DNA of 25,511 nt, from NCBI GenBank assembly GCA_036264255.1, contig DATARI010000165.1, forward strand, positions 1 through 25,511. Reading direction: 5' to 3'. Of this stretch, positions 6,995 through 17,899 are shown one piece after another. The notes beneath the pieces were generated by a model that was not told the DNA's origin, did not search any database, and worked only from the letters and a program-made list of their open reading frames with translations. Origin of the DNA: DASZIT01 sp036264255. GTDB lineage: Bacteria; Actinomycetota; Acidimicrobiia; Acidimicrobiales; RAAP-2. A program made the position numbers and the translations under genes. How positions within the stretch are numbered: the stretch's first letter is position 1; each line of letters starts with the position of its first letter.

Positions 6995-7411
6995 ATGGAT
7001 CGCAGTAAATTCATCGAACTTCTCAACGAAGATCTCAGTACCGAGTACCAGTCAATCGTCCAGTACAACCTTCACATCACCACGGTGACAGGCGCCGAAT
7101 ATGTCAGCACCATTGAAGAACTGACGAAGCATCTGGGCCAGGAACTTAGCCACGCCCAGACTTTGGCCGCCCAGATTGCGTTTCTCGGTGGCGATCCCAC
7201 CACGAGTGTGCGGGAAGTCCCCGTAACCAATGGCTCCCGTGAAGCTTTGGAGGCAGACCTGCAGCTTGAAGAAGAGCAGCTCGACCGCTACCGCGAGCGG
7301 TTCGCCCAGGCCAGTGAACTGGGCCTGGCCGATGTGGGCGAATCCCTGCGGCCGCTCCTGGAGCAGACTCAGGAACACGTCCAAGACCTCCGGACCGCCC
7401 TCGGCAAATAG
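6995..7411 (+). CDS. Ferritin-like (bacterioferritin-type) protein
   Basis: This is a 138-residue four-helix-bundle protein of the ferritin/bacterioferritin superfamily, probably for iron storage or oxidative protection. Helix A carries Glu17, helix B the ExxH pair Glu50/His53 in QELSHAQTL, helix C acidic residues around 92-94, and helix D His128. It is shorter than typical bacterioferritin (about 158). The position of the haem-ligand Met (two before the ExxH His) is Leu51, so Bfr-type haem binding is unlikely. The fourth-helix ExxH appears as Thr-x-x-His. The ATG at 6995 has GGAG about six bases upstream; an earlier in-frame ATG at 6953 lacks a site and adds non-family sequence. It stands alone after a 254-nt intergenic region that also holds the inverted pair GGCATCG/CGATGCC (6845-6904). 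Confidence 0.82.
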   Translation: MDRSKFIELLNEDLSTEYQSIVQYNLHITTVTGAEYVSTIEELTKHLGQELSHAQTLAAQIAFLGGDPTTSVREVPVTNGSREALEADLQLEEEQLDRYRERFAQASELGLADVGESLRPLLEQTQEHVQDLRTALGK

Positions 7412-7518
7412 GCGGGGCCTGAGTTTCCGAGCGGACTCCGCAGGCAACCGCCAGCGCGGTGTCCCGGCGAGGCGGCTCTTTGCCAACGTCGGGTCAGGCT
7501 CCAGGACCAGGGCACCCC

Positions 7519-7524
7519 TACGCT
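7519..7524 (+). promoter_or_regulatory. -10-like TACGCT, seven bases before the kinase ATG
   Basis: TACGCT at 7519-7524 is separated from the ATG at 7532 by 7 nt, leaving no room for a Shine-Dalgarno in the transcript. This fits a leaderless mRNA. Confidence 0.45.
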
Positions 7525-7531
7525 GGGACGG

Positions 7532-8239
7532 ATGATGGAGCCAGGACCGCGGTTGGCAGCCGGACGAGACGCCGACATCTTCGAGTACGGACCTGGGCTC
7601 GTGCTTCGCCGATCTCGAGCCGGACGCTCGCTGACCGAAGAAGCCCGGGTCATGGAGTACGTGCGATCCCAGGGATATCCGGTTCCTGCGGTGGAGGAAA
7701 TGAGCGACGATGGCCTCGATATGGTCATGCAGCGCATTGAGGGCACCGACATGGTGGCCACCATGTCCAAGCGCCCCTGGACAATCGCCCGGCAAGGCAG
7801 GACATTGGCCGATCTCCACCGTCGACTGCACGAGTTGATCGCACCGGCCTGGCTACCCGACGCCCCCGTCGGTCGCGGGGATCGTGTGCTCCACCTCGAC
7901 CTTCATCCGCTGAATGTGATCATGGGCCCGGAGGGCCCGGTGGTCATCGACTGGACGGGGGCGTGCCGAGGCAATCCGGCCGACGATGTGGCGCTGGCCT
8001 GGGTTCTGATGGTGGCGGGCGAGGTGCCGACCGGGCGGGTGCTCGGAACCATTCTCGGCCGGGCTCGCTCGGTCCTGGTCAATAACTTCGTACGCTCGTT
8101 CGACGTCGAGGCGGATGCCGTGAAGCAGAGGCTTGCTGAGGTTGTGGCGTGGAAGACCTTGGATCCCCACATGTCGGCCCGCGAGCAGGACCAGATGCGC
8201 CAGGTTGTCAAAGCGTTCGGCAGAGAAACCCCGGCGTAG
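7532..8239 (+). CDS. Aminoglycoside phosphotransferase (APH)-fold kinase
   Basis: This is a small-molecule kinase-fold protein of 235 residues. The catalytic loop is HLDLHPLN at residues 121-128 (Asp123 as base, Asn128 as metal ligand; the usual Gly after His is Leu). The metal-binding Asp140 follows in VVIDWTGA. The N-lobe strand reads VLRRS, with Arg where many relatives have the ATP-anchoring Lys, a variant I associate with some APH subfamilies. A second Met codon follows at once (7535). The upstream gap of 120 nt has a TACGCT box but no ribosome-binding site. Real aminoglycoside resistance is not implied; phosphorylation of a small metabolite is more likely. The substrate is unknown. Confidence 0.82.
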   Translation: MMEPGPRLAAGRDADIFEYGPGLVLRRSRAGRSLTEEARVMEYVRSQGYPVPAVEEMSDDGLDMVMQRIEGTDMVATMSKRPWTIARQGRTLADLHRRLHELIAPAWLPDAPVGRGDRVLHLDLHPLNVIMGPEGPVVIDWTGACRGNPADDVALAWVLMVAGEVPTGRVLGTILGRARSVLVNNFVRSFDVEADAVKQRLAEVVAWKTLDPHMSAREQDQMRQVVKAFGRETPA

Positions 8240-8341
8240 CCGATCGGCCGAAACACGACCCACCCGAATGACGAGGGCTCCCCGGGCGGAGGGCGCCAAG
8301 CCAACCCCGGGAGGACGAATTGGCCCATGACCAGGGAAAAG

Positions 8342-8414
8342 CTCCGGGGGAGAGACTCGAACTCTCAACCTAGCGGTTAACAGCCGCTCGCTCTGCCGAT
8401 TGAGCTACCCCGGA
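8342..8414 (-). tRNA. tRNA-Asn (GTT)
   Basis: The minus strand forms a full 73-nt cloverleaf: acceptor TCCGGGG/CCCCGGA, D stem GCTC/GAGC, anticodon stem AGCGG/CCGCT with loop CTGTTAA (anticodon GTT), T stem GAGAG/CTCTC with loop TTCGAGT, and discriminator G as expected for Asn. CCA is not encoded. Confidence 0.97.
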
Positions 8415-8429
8415 TCGGCGTGCCAGAGG

Positions 8430-8435
8430 ACATTA
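8430..8435 (-). promoter_or_regulatory. -10 element of tRNA-Asn
   Basis: TAATGT on the minus strand ends 15 nt before the tRNA 5' end, a plausible -10 box with a short leader. No clear -35 is visible. Confidence 0.35.
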
Positions 8436-8531
8436 GCCGCGGTTGGTTCCCCCTCTGGCCGTCGGGACCCTTCCCGCATCGGGGTTATCTCTCCCCGGCT
8501 CGGCGAAGATGCAAACTGGCCTCGATCCGGC

Positions 8532-8537
8532 CACAAT
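8532..8537 (+). promoter_or_regulatory. -10-like CACAAT, six bases before the YtxH-like ATG
   Basis: CACAAT at 8532-8537, matching TATAAT at four positions, lies 6 nt before the ATG at 8544. This suggests a leaderless transcript. Confidence 0.35.
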
Positions 8538-8543
8538 GGGCGG

Positions 8544-8861
8544 ATGAGGTTTCGCATCGCCACTGCCGTCGCGTTCGGGCTCGGGTACACCCTCGGGACC
8601 AAGGCCGGGCGGGAGCGCTACAACCAGATCGTCAAACTCACCGGCCAGGTCACCCGATCGGCACCGGTGGCCGGGTCGATCAGTATGGCCACCGACAAGG
8701 CCAAGGCTGCCGCCGCCCTCGGGGCGGAACGGGCCAAGGATGCCGTCGGCGCCCGGCTCGGCTGGCGGGACGGCGACGAAGCCGCCGACGCCATTGCCGC
8801 CACCATGGCCAACGACATGGCCTCCGCCCTCAACGGCCATCGGGCGGCCAGCCGCTACTGA
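8544..8861 (+). CDS. Small YtxH-like membrane-associated protein
   Basis: This is a 105-residue protein of unknown function. Residues 5-18 form a short glycine-rich hydrophobic segment (VAFGLGYTLG) followed by the basic TKAGRERYNQI, the pattern of actinobacterial YtxH-type proteins. The rest is Ala-rich and probably helical, with charged residues at regular spacing. The ATG at 8544 was preferred over upstream in-frame codons because the conserved-looking segment starts there and CACAAT sits six bases before it. The gene converges on rpoD with 21 nt between the stops. The YtxH label is from pattern recognition only. Confidence 0.72.
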   Translation: MRFRIATAVAFGLGYTLGTKAGRERYNQIVKLTGQVTRSAPVAGSISMATDKAKAAAALGAERAKDAVGARLGWRDGDEAADAIAATMANDMASALNGHRAASRY

Positions 8862-8882
8862 CCGAAATCGGGGAGAACGGGT

Positions 8883-10283
8883 TCAGGCTTCGTCGAGGTA
8901 GTCGCGAAGCAACTGGGCGGAGTCCGGCCGCCGCAGTTTCGCCAACGTCTTGGCTTCGATCTGCCGGATCCGTTCCCGGGTGACGCCGAACGCCTTGCCG
9001 ACTTCCTCCAGGGTTCGGATCTTCCCGTCGTCGAGCCCGAACCGGAGCCGGACGACGTCCTCCTCCCGCGGGCTCAAATGCCCGAGCGCCTCCCTGACCG
9101 CCTCGTCGAGCATGATCCGGGCCGCGGCGTCGTCGGGGACCACCGCCCCTCGATCCTCGATGAGATCGGAAAGACTGAAATCGTCCTCATCCCCCATCGG
9201 CTGTTCCAATGACACGGTGTCCTGATTGATGCGCTGTATCTCCCGGACCCGTTCGATGGTGAAGTCCACCCGCCCCGCCACTTCCTCGGCGGTGGGCTCG
9301 CGTCCCAACTCCTGGAGCAGTTGGCGCTGCGCCCACACCACCTTGTTGATGGTCTCCACCATGTGGACGGGGATGCGGATGGTTCGGGCCTGATCGGCGA
9401 TCGCCCGGGTGATGGCCTGCCGGATCCACCAGGTCGCGTACGTCGAGAATTTGAACCCCTTGGTGTGGTCGAACTTCTCCACTGCCCGCATGAGGCCGAG
9501 GTTTCCCTCTTGGATGAGGTCGAGGAAGGCCAAGCCCCGGTTGCGATAGCGCTTGGCGATGGAGACCACCAGCCGGAGGTTGGCCTCGATGAGGGCCTCT
9601 TTGGCCAGTTGGCCGCGCCGGACCAGCTTCCGGTCCTCGGCCAGGTCCTTCTCGGAGCCCACCAGGGTGACCGTCCCGGCCGCCGCCAGCCGCTCGGCGG
9701 CTTCTGTCCCCGCCAGGATCCGCTCCGCCAGCTCCACCTCCAGCGAGGCGTCGAGAAGCTTGACCTTGCCGATCTCCTTCAGATAGGTGTGCACCGGATC
9801 GGCCGCCGCGCTCCCGAACCGGTCGCCGCCGACGTAGGCATCGCCGGAAGGCGCCGGCCGCGGCGCTCGGGGCTTCTTGACCACCGCCACTTCCCGCGCC
9901 GCATCGTTGGCTCCGTTCGGCGAGGTGTCGATGGCGATCCCGCCGGTCGCCACCAGCACCCCGGCATCGCCGCGGTCACCCGCCGGCGCCGAGGCCACCG
10001 AGTCGTGATCGCTTCGAAACGCCTTGACCGGACTCTCGAGGACGACCATGTCCTCGTCGGCGCCGGTCGGCGCCAACGGCACGATGGTGGTCTCGCCGGT
10101 GTCGTAGGTGAACTCGATGCCCTCGGCCCGGATGCGGGTCACCAGGCCGGTGATCAAGTCGGCGCTCAACTCCACCGACTCCAGCACGGTCATCACATCA
10201 TCCTGAGTGAGGAAACCCCGCGACCGACCCAGCTGGATAAGCCCATCGAACAACGCAATCGGGAGTTCTTCGAGCGGGCCCAT
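8883..10283 (-). CDS. rpoD: Primary RNA polymerase sigma factor (SigA/RpoD)
   Basis: This is the housekeeping sigma factor directing RNA polymerase to -10/-35 promoters. Counting from the ATG at 10283 (466 residues), region 1.1 spans about 5-60 and is followed by a 100-residue Ala/Gly/Pro-rich linker. Region 1.2 begins at DPVHTYLKEIGKV. Region 2 starts near 230 (EANLRLVVSIAKRYRNRG) and includes the melting and -10 recognition stretch STYATWWIRQAI. Region 3 follows, and region 4 ends with the helix-turn-helix EVGKAFGVTRERIRQIEAK at about 425-445. The ATG lies 19 nt past the dnaG stop; a TTG at 10313 would add ten residues and overlap dnaG by 11 nt. It immediately follows dnaG, the classical dnaG-rpoD order, and is probably co-transcribed with it. 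Confidence 0.96.
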   Translation of the reverse strand: MGPLEELPIALFDGLIQLGRSRGFLTQDDVMTVLESVELSADLITGLVTRIRAEGIEFTYDTGETTIVPLAPTGADEDMVVLESPVKAFRSDHDSVASAPAGDRGDAGVLVATGGIAIDTSPNGANDAAREVAVVKKPRAPRPAPSGDAYVGGDRFGSAAADPVHTYLKEIGKVKLLDASLEVELAERILAGTEAAERLAAAGTVTLVGSEKDLAEDRKLVRRGQLAKEALIEANLRLVVSIAKRYRNRGLAFLDLIQEGNLGLMRAVEKFDHTKGFKFSTYATWWIRQAITRAIADQARTIRIPVHMVETINKVVWAQRQLLQELGREPTAEEVAGRVDFTIERVREIQRINQDTVSLEQPMGDEDDFSLSDLIEDRGAVVPDDAAARIMLDEAVREALGHLSPREEDVVRLRFGLDDGKIRTLEEVGKAFGVTRERIRQIEAKTLAKLRRPDSAQLLRDYLDEA

Positions 10284-10302
10284 TGCCACCTGAACCGTCT
10301 CG

Positions 10303-12243
10303 TCAGCCGTCAAGGGTCACCTGGGACACGCCGTTGTCGTCCTTCACCACCAGCCAGGCTACCAACCGGGCCGTGGCCGCCGCCGCCGCCGCCGGGTCGT
10401 CGAGTTCCTGGACCCATACGCTGGCCGCCGCCGCCTCGGCGGCCGCCTCCGGTGAGGTACGGGCCTCCCTGGTGGCCAAGGCCAACTGCCGCCGGACCGC
10501 GTCCCTCACCAGCTGGGAGACCACCTCGTCCGGCTCGCCGCGCGGCTCCTCGACGGTGAGCCTGACCAACAGGGCCCGCACCGCCGGCTCCGAAGTGTCG
10601 ATGGCCTGATGCAGGTCGTCGGTGGTCATGAGGACCTCGAAGGCGGTCCGTTGCAAGCCGTCACTGAACAACGGCGCCTCGAGCCGGTGGGCCACCTCCT
10701 CGGGCCGGTGGATGGCCAACCGGAGCGCTTCGAGTCCCGGCCGGAACGAGCCGTCGCCCGCCATGCGCCGTCCGTTGGTGCCACCCCTCCTCCCGATGTT
10801 GGCTCCCCCCGAGCCCGCTTCGTCGCCATCCCAGCCCTCGTCATCGGGATCGCGGATCCAGGGTTCCCCGTCGGTCCCGTTGGGGTGCGGTGACCCCGGC
10901 GGTCGGGTTGCCGCCCCGCCGCCCCCACGCGACCCCCGCTTCTCGGGTTCGGGCTTCGGGCCCTCCTGGCGGAGGCGTTCCAACCGCTCCCGCAGCGGGG
11001 CGGGCTCCATCCGGGTCCTCTCCGCCACCTGCATGACGTACTGGTCGCGCACCAGATCGTCGGGGTGCTCGGCCACCGCGGTCAGGGCGGCGTCGGCCGC
11101 CTTGGCCCGTCCTTCCGGGGTGGAGAGATCGGCGGCGGCCAGCACCCGTTCCACCCGGAACTGGAGAAACGGCTTGGCGTCGGCGATCGCCGCCCGGAAT
11201 GCCTCCGGGTCCGAGCTGGCCAGGTCGGCCGGGTCCGCCCCGGCGGGGAGGTTGGCCACCACCACGTCGACTTCGTGGCGGCGCTCCCATTCGTAGAACC
11301 GCCCGGCCGCCGACTGGCCGGCCCCGTCGGCGTCGAAGGCCAGTACCACCCGCTTGGCGAAGTTCCGCAACAGCCGGAAGTGGTCGTCACCCAGGGCGGT
11401 TCCGCAGGTGGCCACCGCCCGCTCGACCCCGGCCACGAACGAGCCGACCACGTCGGTGTAACCCTCGCACACCACCACCTCGCCGGTCTTGATGATGTCA
11501 GCCTTGGCCCAGTTGAGGGCGTAGAGGATCCGCCGCTTGGAATAGATGGGGCTCTCGGAGGAATTCTTGTACTTGGCCGGATCGGGGCTGCCGGGGAGGA
11601 CCCGGCCCCCGAACGCCACCGGGTGACCGGACGGATCACAGATCGGGAACAGGATCCGGGCCCGGAAGGCATCCTGGAGCCGGCCGCGCCGGTTCACGAA
11701 GCCGAGCCCGGAACCCACCGCCAGGTCGTCGCTGAGCTTCAGGGCGCGGCAGAGCGCGTCCCAGTCGTCCGGCGCCCATCCCATCCGGAACCGGCGCACC
11801 ACGTCGCCGTCATAGCCCCGCGACCGCAGGTAGTCGCGGGCCAGTCCGGCGTCGGCCCCGGTGAGCAGCCGTTGGTGGTACCACTCGGTGGCCTGCTCCA
11901 TGGCGTCGGTGAACACCTTGCGGCGCTGGCTGTCCCGGCCGGCGTTGGCGTCCTCGTGGATGACGATCCCTGACTTGTCGGCCAACCGGCGGACGGCGTC
12001 GACGAAGTCGAGGTGCTCCGTCTTCCGGACGAAGGTGATGGCATCGCCCTTTTCCTGGCAACCGAAGCAGTAGTAGAAGCCCTCTTCGGCATTGACGCTG
12101 AAGGAAGGCGTCTTCTCGCCGTGGAACGGGCAAAGTCCGACCCAACGCCGTCCCTGCCGCTTGAGGGCGGCATGCTCCCCGATCAGGGCGACTATGTCGG
12201 TGGCCGCCCGGACCCGGGCAACGTCCTCGTCAGGTATGCCCAT
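10303..12243 (-). CDS. dnaG: DNA primase
   Basis: DnaG synthesises RNA primers for replication at the fork. The 646-residue protein starts with the CHC2 zinc ribbon (Cys38, His41, Cys59, Cys62), then the catalytic core with the TOPRIM domain: Glu260 in CEGYTD and the Asp304/Asp306 pair in AFDADGAGQ. The C-terminal third has a Gly/Arg-rich low-complexity linker (about residues 430-500) before a helical DnaB-interaction domain with an Ala-rich stretch (AAAEAAAASVWVQEL). Length and domain order are normal for actinobacterial primases. The ATG at 12243 is preceded by TACCGT eight bases upstream and no Shine-Dalgarno, so the dnaG-rpoD transcript may start at the ATG itself. ppdK ends 42 nt upstream. 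Confidence 0.97.
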   Translation of the reverse strand: MGIPDEDVARVRAATDIVALIGEHAALKRQGRRWVGLCPFHGEKTPSFSVNAEEGFYYCFGCQEKGDAITFVRKTEHLDFVDAVRRLADKSGIVIHEDANAGRDSQRRKVFTDAMEQATEWYHQRLLTGADAGLARDYLRSRGYDGDVVRRFRMGWAPDDWDALCRALKLSDDLAVGSGLGFVNRRGRLQDAFRARILFPICDPSGHPVAFGGRVLPGSPDPAKYKNSSESPIYSKRRILYALNWAKADIIKTGEVVVCEGYTDVVGSFVAGVERAVATCGTALGDDHFRLLRNFAKRVVLAFDADGAGQSAAGRFYEWERRHEVDVVVANLPAGADPADLASSDPEAFRAAIADAKPFLQFRVERVLAAADLSTPEGRAKAADAALTAVAEHPDDLVRDQYVMQVAERTRMEPAPLRERLERLRQEGPKPEPEKRGSRGGGGAATRPPGSPHPNGTDGEPWIRDPDDEGWDGDEAGSGGANIGRRGGTNGRRMAGDGSFRPGLEALRLAIHRPEEVAHRLEAPLFSDGLQRTAFEVLMTTDDLHQAIDTSEPAVRALLVRLTVEEPRGEPDEVVSQLVRDAVRRQLALATREARTSPEAAAEAAAASVWVQELDDPAAAAAATARLVAWLVVKDDNGVSQVTLDG

Positions 12244-12251
12244 ACGCCCCG

Positions 12252-12257
12252 ACGGTA
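12252..12257 (-). promoter_or_regulatory. -10-like TACCGT, eight bases before dnaG
   Basis: TACCGT on the minus strand (12257-12252) lies 8 nt before the dnaG ATG, inside the 42-nt ppdK-dnaG gap. A leaderless promoter for dnaG-rpoD is inferred. Confidence 0.4.
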
Positions 12258-12285
12258 CCGCGTCGACGACTCCGAGTATCCGCTG

Positions 12286-15009
<2,724 letters not shown>

Positions 15010-15068
15010 CGGAAACGGTCTCCTGGGTGGGTGGTGGGGTTGCGTGGCTGCGCGAGCGCAGGCATACG

Positions 15069-15074
15069 AGCCTA
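15069..15074 (-). promoter_or_regulatory. -10-like TAGGCT upstream of ppdK
   Basis: TAGGCT (15074-15069, minus strand) would start transcription near 15062. The first transcribed bases then form a hairpin, CTGCG-CTCG-CGCAG (15061-15048), ahead of the AGGAGA ribosome-binding site. It lies in the 126-nt gap after glyS. Confidence 0.35.
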
Positions 15075-15135
15075 CTTGCCTCGCCCATCGGCCCCGAAAC
15101 GACGCCCCTCGGCCAATCCGGTGGCGGCGGGATGC

Positions 15136-16473
15136 TCAGGCGGCGGAAAGGCGCCGCTGCAACTCGGCCACCAGGCCGTCGATGGGGACGCGGACCTGCT
15201 CGGTGGTGTCCCGGTCCCGAACGGTGACGGCACCGTCCTCCAGCGAGTCGAAGTCGACGGTCACGCACCACGGGGTCCCGACCTCGTCCTGGCGCCGGTA
15301 TCGCTTGCCGATCCCCTGGGTCACGTCGTAGTCGCACATGAAATGGGGCTGCAGCGAGTGGAGGACCTGGCGGGCCAGCGGCTCGAGGGTCTCCTTCTTG
15401 GAGAGGGGAAGCACGGCCACCTGGTACGAGGCCAGCTTCGGGTGGATCCGGAGCACCATGCGGGGCTCCCCGCCCACCTCGTCCTCGTCGTAGGCGGCCA
15501 GGAGGAACGCCATCATGGTGCGGGTGGCCCCCGCCGCCGGCTCGATCACATAGGGGGTGTAGCGCTCGTTGGTGGTGGGGTCGAAGTAGTCGAGCTTCTC
15601 GCCGGAGGCAGCAGCGTGCGCCTTCAGGTCGAAGTCGGTGCGGTTGGCGATCCCCTCCAGCTCGTCCCAACCCCAGGGGAAGAGGAACTCCACGTCGGCG
15701 GTGGCCGTCGAGTAGTGGGAGAGCTCGTCGGGGTCGTGGTGGCGGAGGCGAAGCTGCTCTTCGGGCATCCCGAGGGAGAGATACCAGCTGTACCGCTCCT
15801 TCAGCCAGTACTCGAACCACTGGTCGGCGTCGGCCGGTGGCACGAAGTACTCCATCTCCATCTGCTCGAACTCGCGGGTCCGGAAGACAAAGTTCTGGGG
15901 AGTGATCTCGTTGCGGAACGACTTGCCCACCTGGGCGATCCCGAACGGCGGCTTCTTCCGGGTGGTCTGGAGCACGTTCACGAAGTTGGTGAACATCCCC
16001 TGGGCCGTCTCCGGCCGGAGGTAGGCGACCGCGCCGTCGTCCTCGATGGGGCCGGCGTGGGTCTTGAACATCAGGTTGAACGGCCGCGCCTCGGTGAACT
16101 CGGTCGACCCGCAGTTGGGGCACACCCCTTCGATCTTGTCCTGACGCCAGCGCTGGTGGCATTTGCGGCAGTCCACCAATGGATCGGTGAAGTTGGTCAG
16201 ATGTCCCGAGGCCTCCCAAACCGCCGGGGGGGACAAGATGGCGGCGTCGATGCCGACCACGTCGTCGCGGAGCTGGACCATGGCCTCCCACCAGGCATTC
16301 TTCACGTTGCGCAGCAGGTTGACCCCGAGCGGTCCGTAGTCGTAGGTGGAGCGGAACCCGCCGTAGATCTCGGCCGACTGGAAGATGAAGCCGCGGCGCT
16401 TGCAGAGGCTGACGACTTTCTCCATCAGGTCGCCCACTTCGGGCGCGTCGGTGGGCGGATCCTGGTCAGGCAT
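15136..16473 (-). CDS. glyS: Glycyl-tRNA synthetase (homodimeric class II type)
   Basis: This enzyme charges tRNA-Gly with glycine. It is the single-chain dimeric form (445 residues), not the two-subunit glyQ/glyS form. It has the N-terminal YGGFRSTYDYGPLG (37-50), a zinc-ribbon-like insert with Cys102, Cys105, Cys118 and Cys121, class II motif 2 around GKSFRNEITP (183-192), motif 3 in the EPAAGATRT region (311-319), and a C-terminal anticodon-binding domain (about 345-445) with HPKLASYQVAVLPL. The ATG at 16473 is chosen because TACGCT lies 8 nt upstream of it; an in-frame ATG at 16512 would add 13 non-family residues. The GNAT-AAA gene lies upstream in the same direction (75-nt gap). Confidence 0.96.
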   Translation of the reverse strand: MPDQDPPTDAPEVGDLMEKVVSLCKRRGFIFQSAEIYGGFRSTYDYGPLGVNLLRNVKNAWWEAMVQLRDDVVGIDAAILSPPAVWEASGHLTNFTDPLVDCRKCHQRWRQDKIEGVCPNCGSTEFTEARPFNLMFKTHAGPIEDDGAVAYLRPETAQGMFTNFVNVLQTTRKKPPFGIAQVGKSFRNEITPQNFVFRTREFEQMEMEYFVPPADADQWFEYWLKERYSWYLSLGMPEEQLRLRHHDPDELSHYSTATADVEFLFPWGWDELEGIANRTDFDLKAHAAASGEKLDYFDPTTNERYTPYVIEPAAGATRTMMAFLLAAYDEDEVGGEPRMVLRIHPKLASYQVAVLPLSKKETLEPLARQVLHSLQPHFMCDYDVTQGIGKRYRRQDEVGTPWCVTVDFDSLEDGAVTVRDRDTTEQVRVPIDGLVAELQRRLSAA

Positions 16474-16481
16474 GAGAAGAG

Positions 16482-16487
16482 AGCGTA
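16482..16487 (-). promoter_or_regulatory. -10-like TACGCT, eight bases before glyS
   Basis: TACGCT on the minus strand (16487-16482) lies 8 nt before the ATG at 16473, the same hexamer as in front of the kinase gene at 7532. A leaderless start is inferred. Confidence 0.45.
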
Positions 16488-16548
16488 CCGGACCGGCCGG
16501 GAACTTCCGCACCCGACCATGGCGGATCCCGCCGGTCGACGTGGATGA

Positions 16549-17811
16549 CTACAGCCGGGAGTAGAGTTCCGCCTCGCCCGCGAACACCTCGGCGGCTTCA
16601 GGGCTGACCGACGGCCGGGTCAAGCCGATGGCGGCCAGCACGTCCTCCGCAGTGACCGCCGACGAACCTCCTTCCAGCGCCCGGTCGAAGGCGACCTGGG
16701 CGCTGCGCTGGGCGACCAAGGCGAAATCGGCCGGGGTGAAACCTGCGGTGCGAGCCGCCACCTCGTCGGGGTTTCCGGACCGGAGGAACTCGGCGGCCAG
16801 ATCGGCCCGCTCGGTCTGGTCAGGAGCCCCGACCGGGATGATCAGGTCGAACCGTCCCGGCCGCAACAGCGCGTGGTCGATGGTGGCAATGGAGTTGGTG
16901 GCCATGACCATCAGCCGGTCTTGACGTGACTTGAACATCGGGATGGCCTTGAGCAGCTCGTTGACCAGGGGCTGGCTGTCGGGACGGGTCGTCCGATCGG
17001 AGGCGATCTCGTCGGCCTCGTCGATGAAGCACACCAGCCGGTCGACCCGCCCCAGTTCAGTGAGCGCCTCCCGGAGCGCCCGCCCGCCCTCCACTCCCTG
17101 GCCGAGCAGGGAAGGATGGAGCTCGACGAAGGCCCACGACAGCCGGGAGGCAATGGCCCGGGCGAACGAGGTTTTGCCGGTGCCCGGCGGGCCAAAAAGC
17201 AGTACTGCCGCCGGCGGCACCAGGCCGAGCTGATCGGCCAGCGCGGTGTGGGCCAACGGCGCCACCACCCTCCGTTCGAGGATCTCCTTGGCCGACGAGA
17301 AGCCCTTCATCGCCTCCCACAAACCGCCGGTCGGGACGTGGCCGCCGAACCGCTCGACGATGGCCATCTCCTCAGGGACCATCGATGCATCCCGGATGTA
17401 GAGATGCAAACCGTCGAGGTGGGTGAATCCCTGGTTGGTGAAGGCGGTCTCACCAGCCTGGCCCGGCTGCACCAGGGCCAACAGCCGCCGTGCACCGCGA
17501 TGGATGATCTCCTGGTCGAGTTGGCGCAGCAATGCCGACCCGATGCCCTGCTTTCGCCAGTCGGGATGGAGGGCGAGGGCCATCAGGTGGGCGTCGCCGC
17601 CTGAGACCCGGGCCACGCTGGCTCCCACCAGGATCCCCGACGACATCACCACCACCGCCGGTTGATGCTCGTGCAGGGCTTCGACAACGTCGCTGCGGCT
17701 GTAGGCAGCGCCGGTGGCCGCCTCCGAAAGGTCGATCAACCGGACGATCTCCTCAAACGGAATGGCCGGGTCGCGGTAATCAAGGGTGAGGGCACGCCAC
17801 ATCCTGGACAC
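16549..17811 (-). CDS. GNAT acetyltransferase-AAA ATPase fusion protein
   Basis: This is one uninterrupted 420-residue frame with two domains. Residues 1-145 are a GNAT-type N-acetyltransferase with the acetyl-CoA loop HPDWRKQGIGSALL (about 82-95) and a C-terminal NQGF segment. Residues 165-400 are an AAA ATPase of the CDC48/FtsH kind: Walker A GPPGTGKT with Lys213, Walker B CFIDEADE with Asp264/Glu265, sensor-1 MVMATNS, and LLRPGRFD with Arg317 and Arg320 as likely arginine-finger residues. The ATPase part could assemble into a ring that unfolds or remodels proteins; the target and the role of acetylation are unknown. The GTG at 17811 follows a run of Gs; an ATG at 17802 is an equally possible start. 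It lies upstream of glyS on the same strand. Confidence 0.88.
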   Translation of the reverse strand: MSRMWRALTLDYRDPAIPFEEIVRLIDLSEAATGAAYSRSDVVEALHEHQPAVVVMSSGILVGASVARVSGGDAHLMALALHPDWRKQGIGSALLRQLDQEIIHRGARRLLALVQPGQAGETAFTNQGFTHLDGLHLYIRDASMVPEEMAIVERFGGHVPTGGLWEAMKGFSSAKEILERRVVAPLAHTALADQLGLVPPAAVLLFGPPGTGKTSFARAIASRLSWAFVELHPSLLGQGVEGGRALREALTELGRVDRLVCFIDEADEIASDRTTRPDSQPLVNELLKAIPMFKSRQDRLMVMATNSIATIDHALLRPGRFDLIIPVGAPDQTERADLAAEFLRSGNPDEVAARTAGFTPADFALVAQRSAQVAFDRALEGGSSAVTAEDVLAAIGLTRPSVSPEAAEVFAGEAELYSRL

Positions 17812-17887
17812 TCGTTCGACCCCCCAACTCAGGCCCCTCCATGGTAACGCCGGTGCGAACCAGGAGGCGACGGTGGGTCGAGATGGT

Positions 17888-17893
17888 TAAGGT
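17888..17893 (+). promoter_or_regulatory. -10-like TAAGGT, six bases before the deacetylase GTG
   Basis: TAAGGT at 17888-17893 is separated by 6 nt from the GTG at 17900, with no Shine-Dalgarno between. It fits a leaderless transcript starting with GTG. Confidence 0.42.
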
Positions 17894-17899
17894 TCGGCC

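Noticed and set aside
7532..8239. Antibiotic-resistance phosphotransferase
   Set aside because: Only the general APH fold is supported. The protein is short, its catalytic loop is a variant, and the context is housekeeping, so a resistance role is not claimed.
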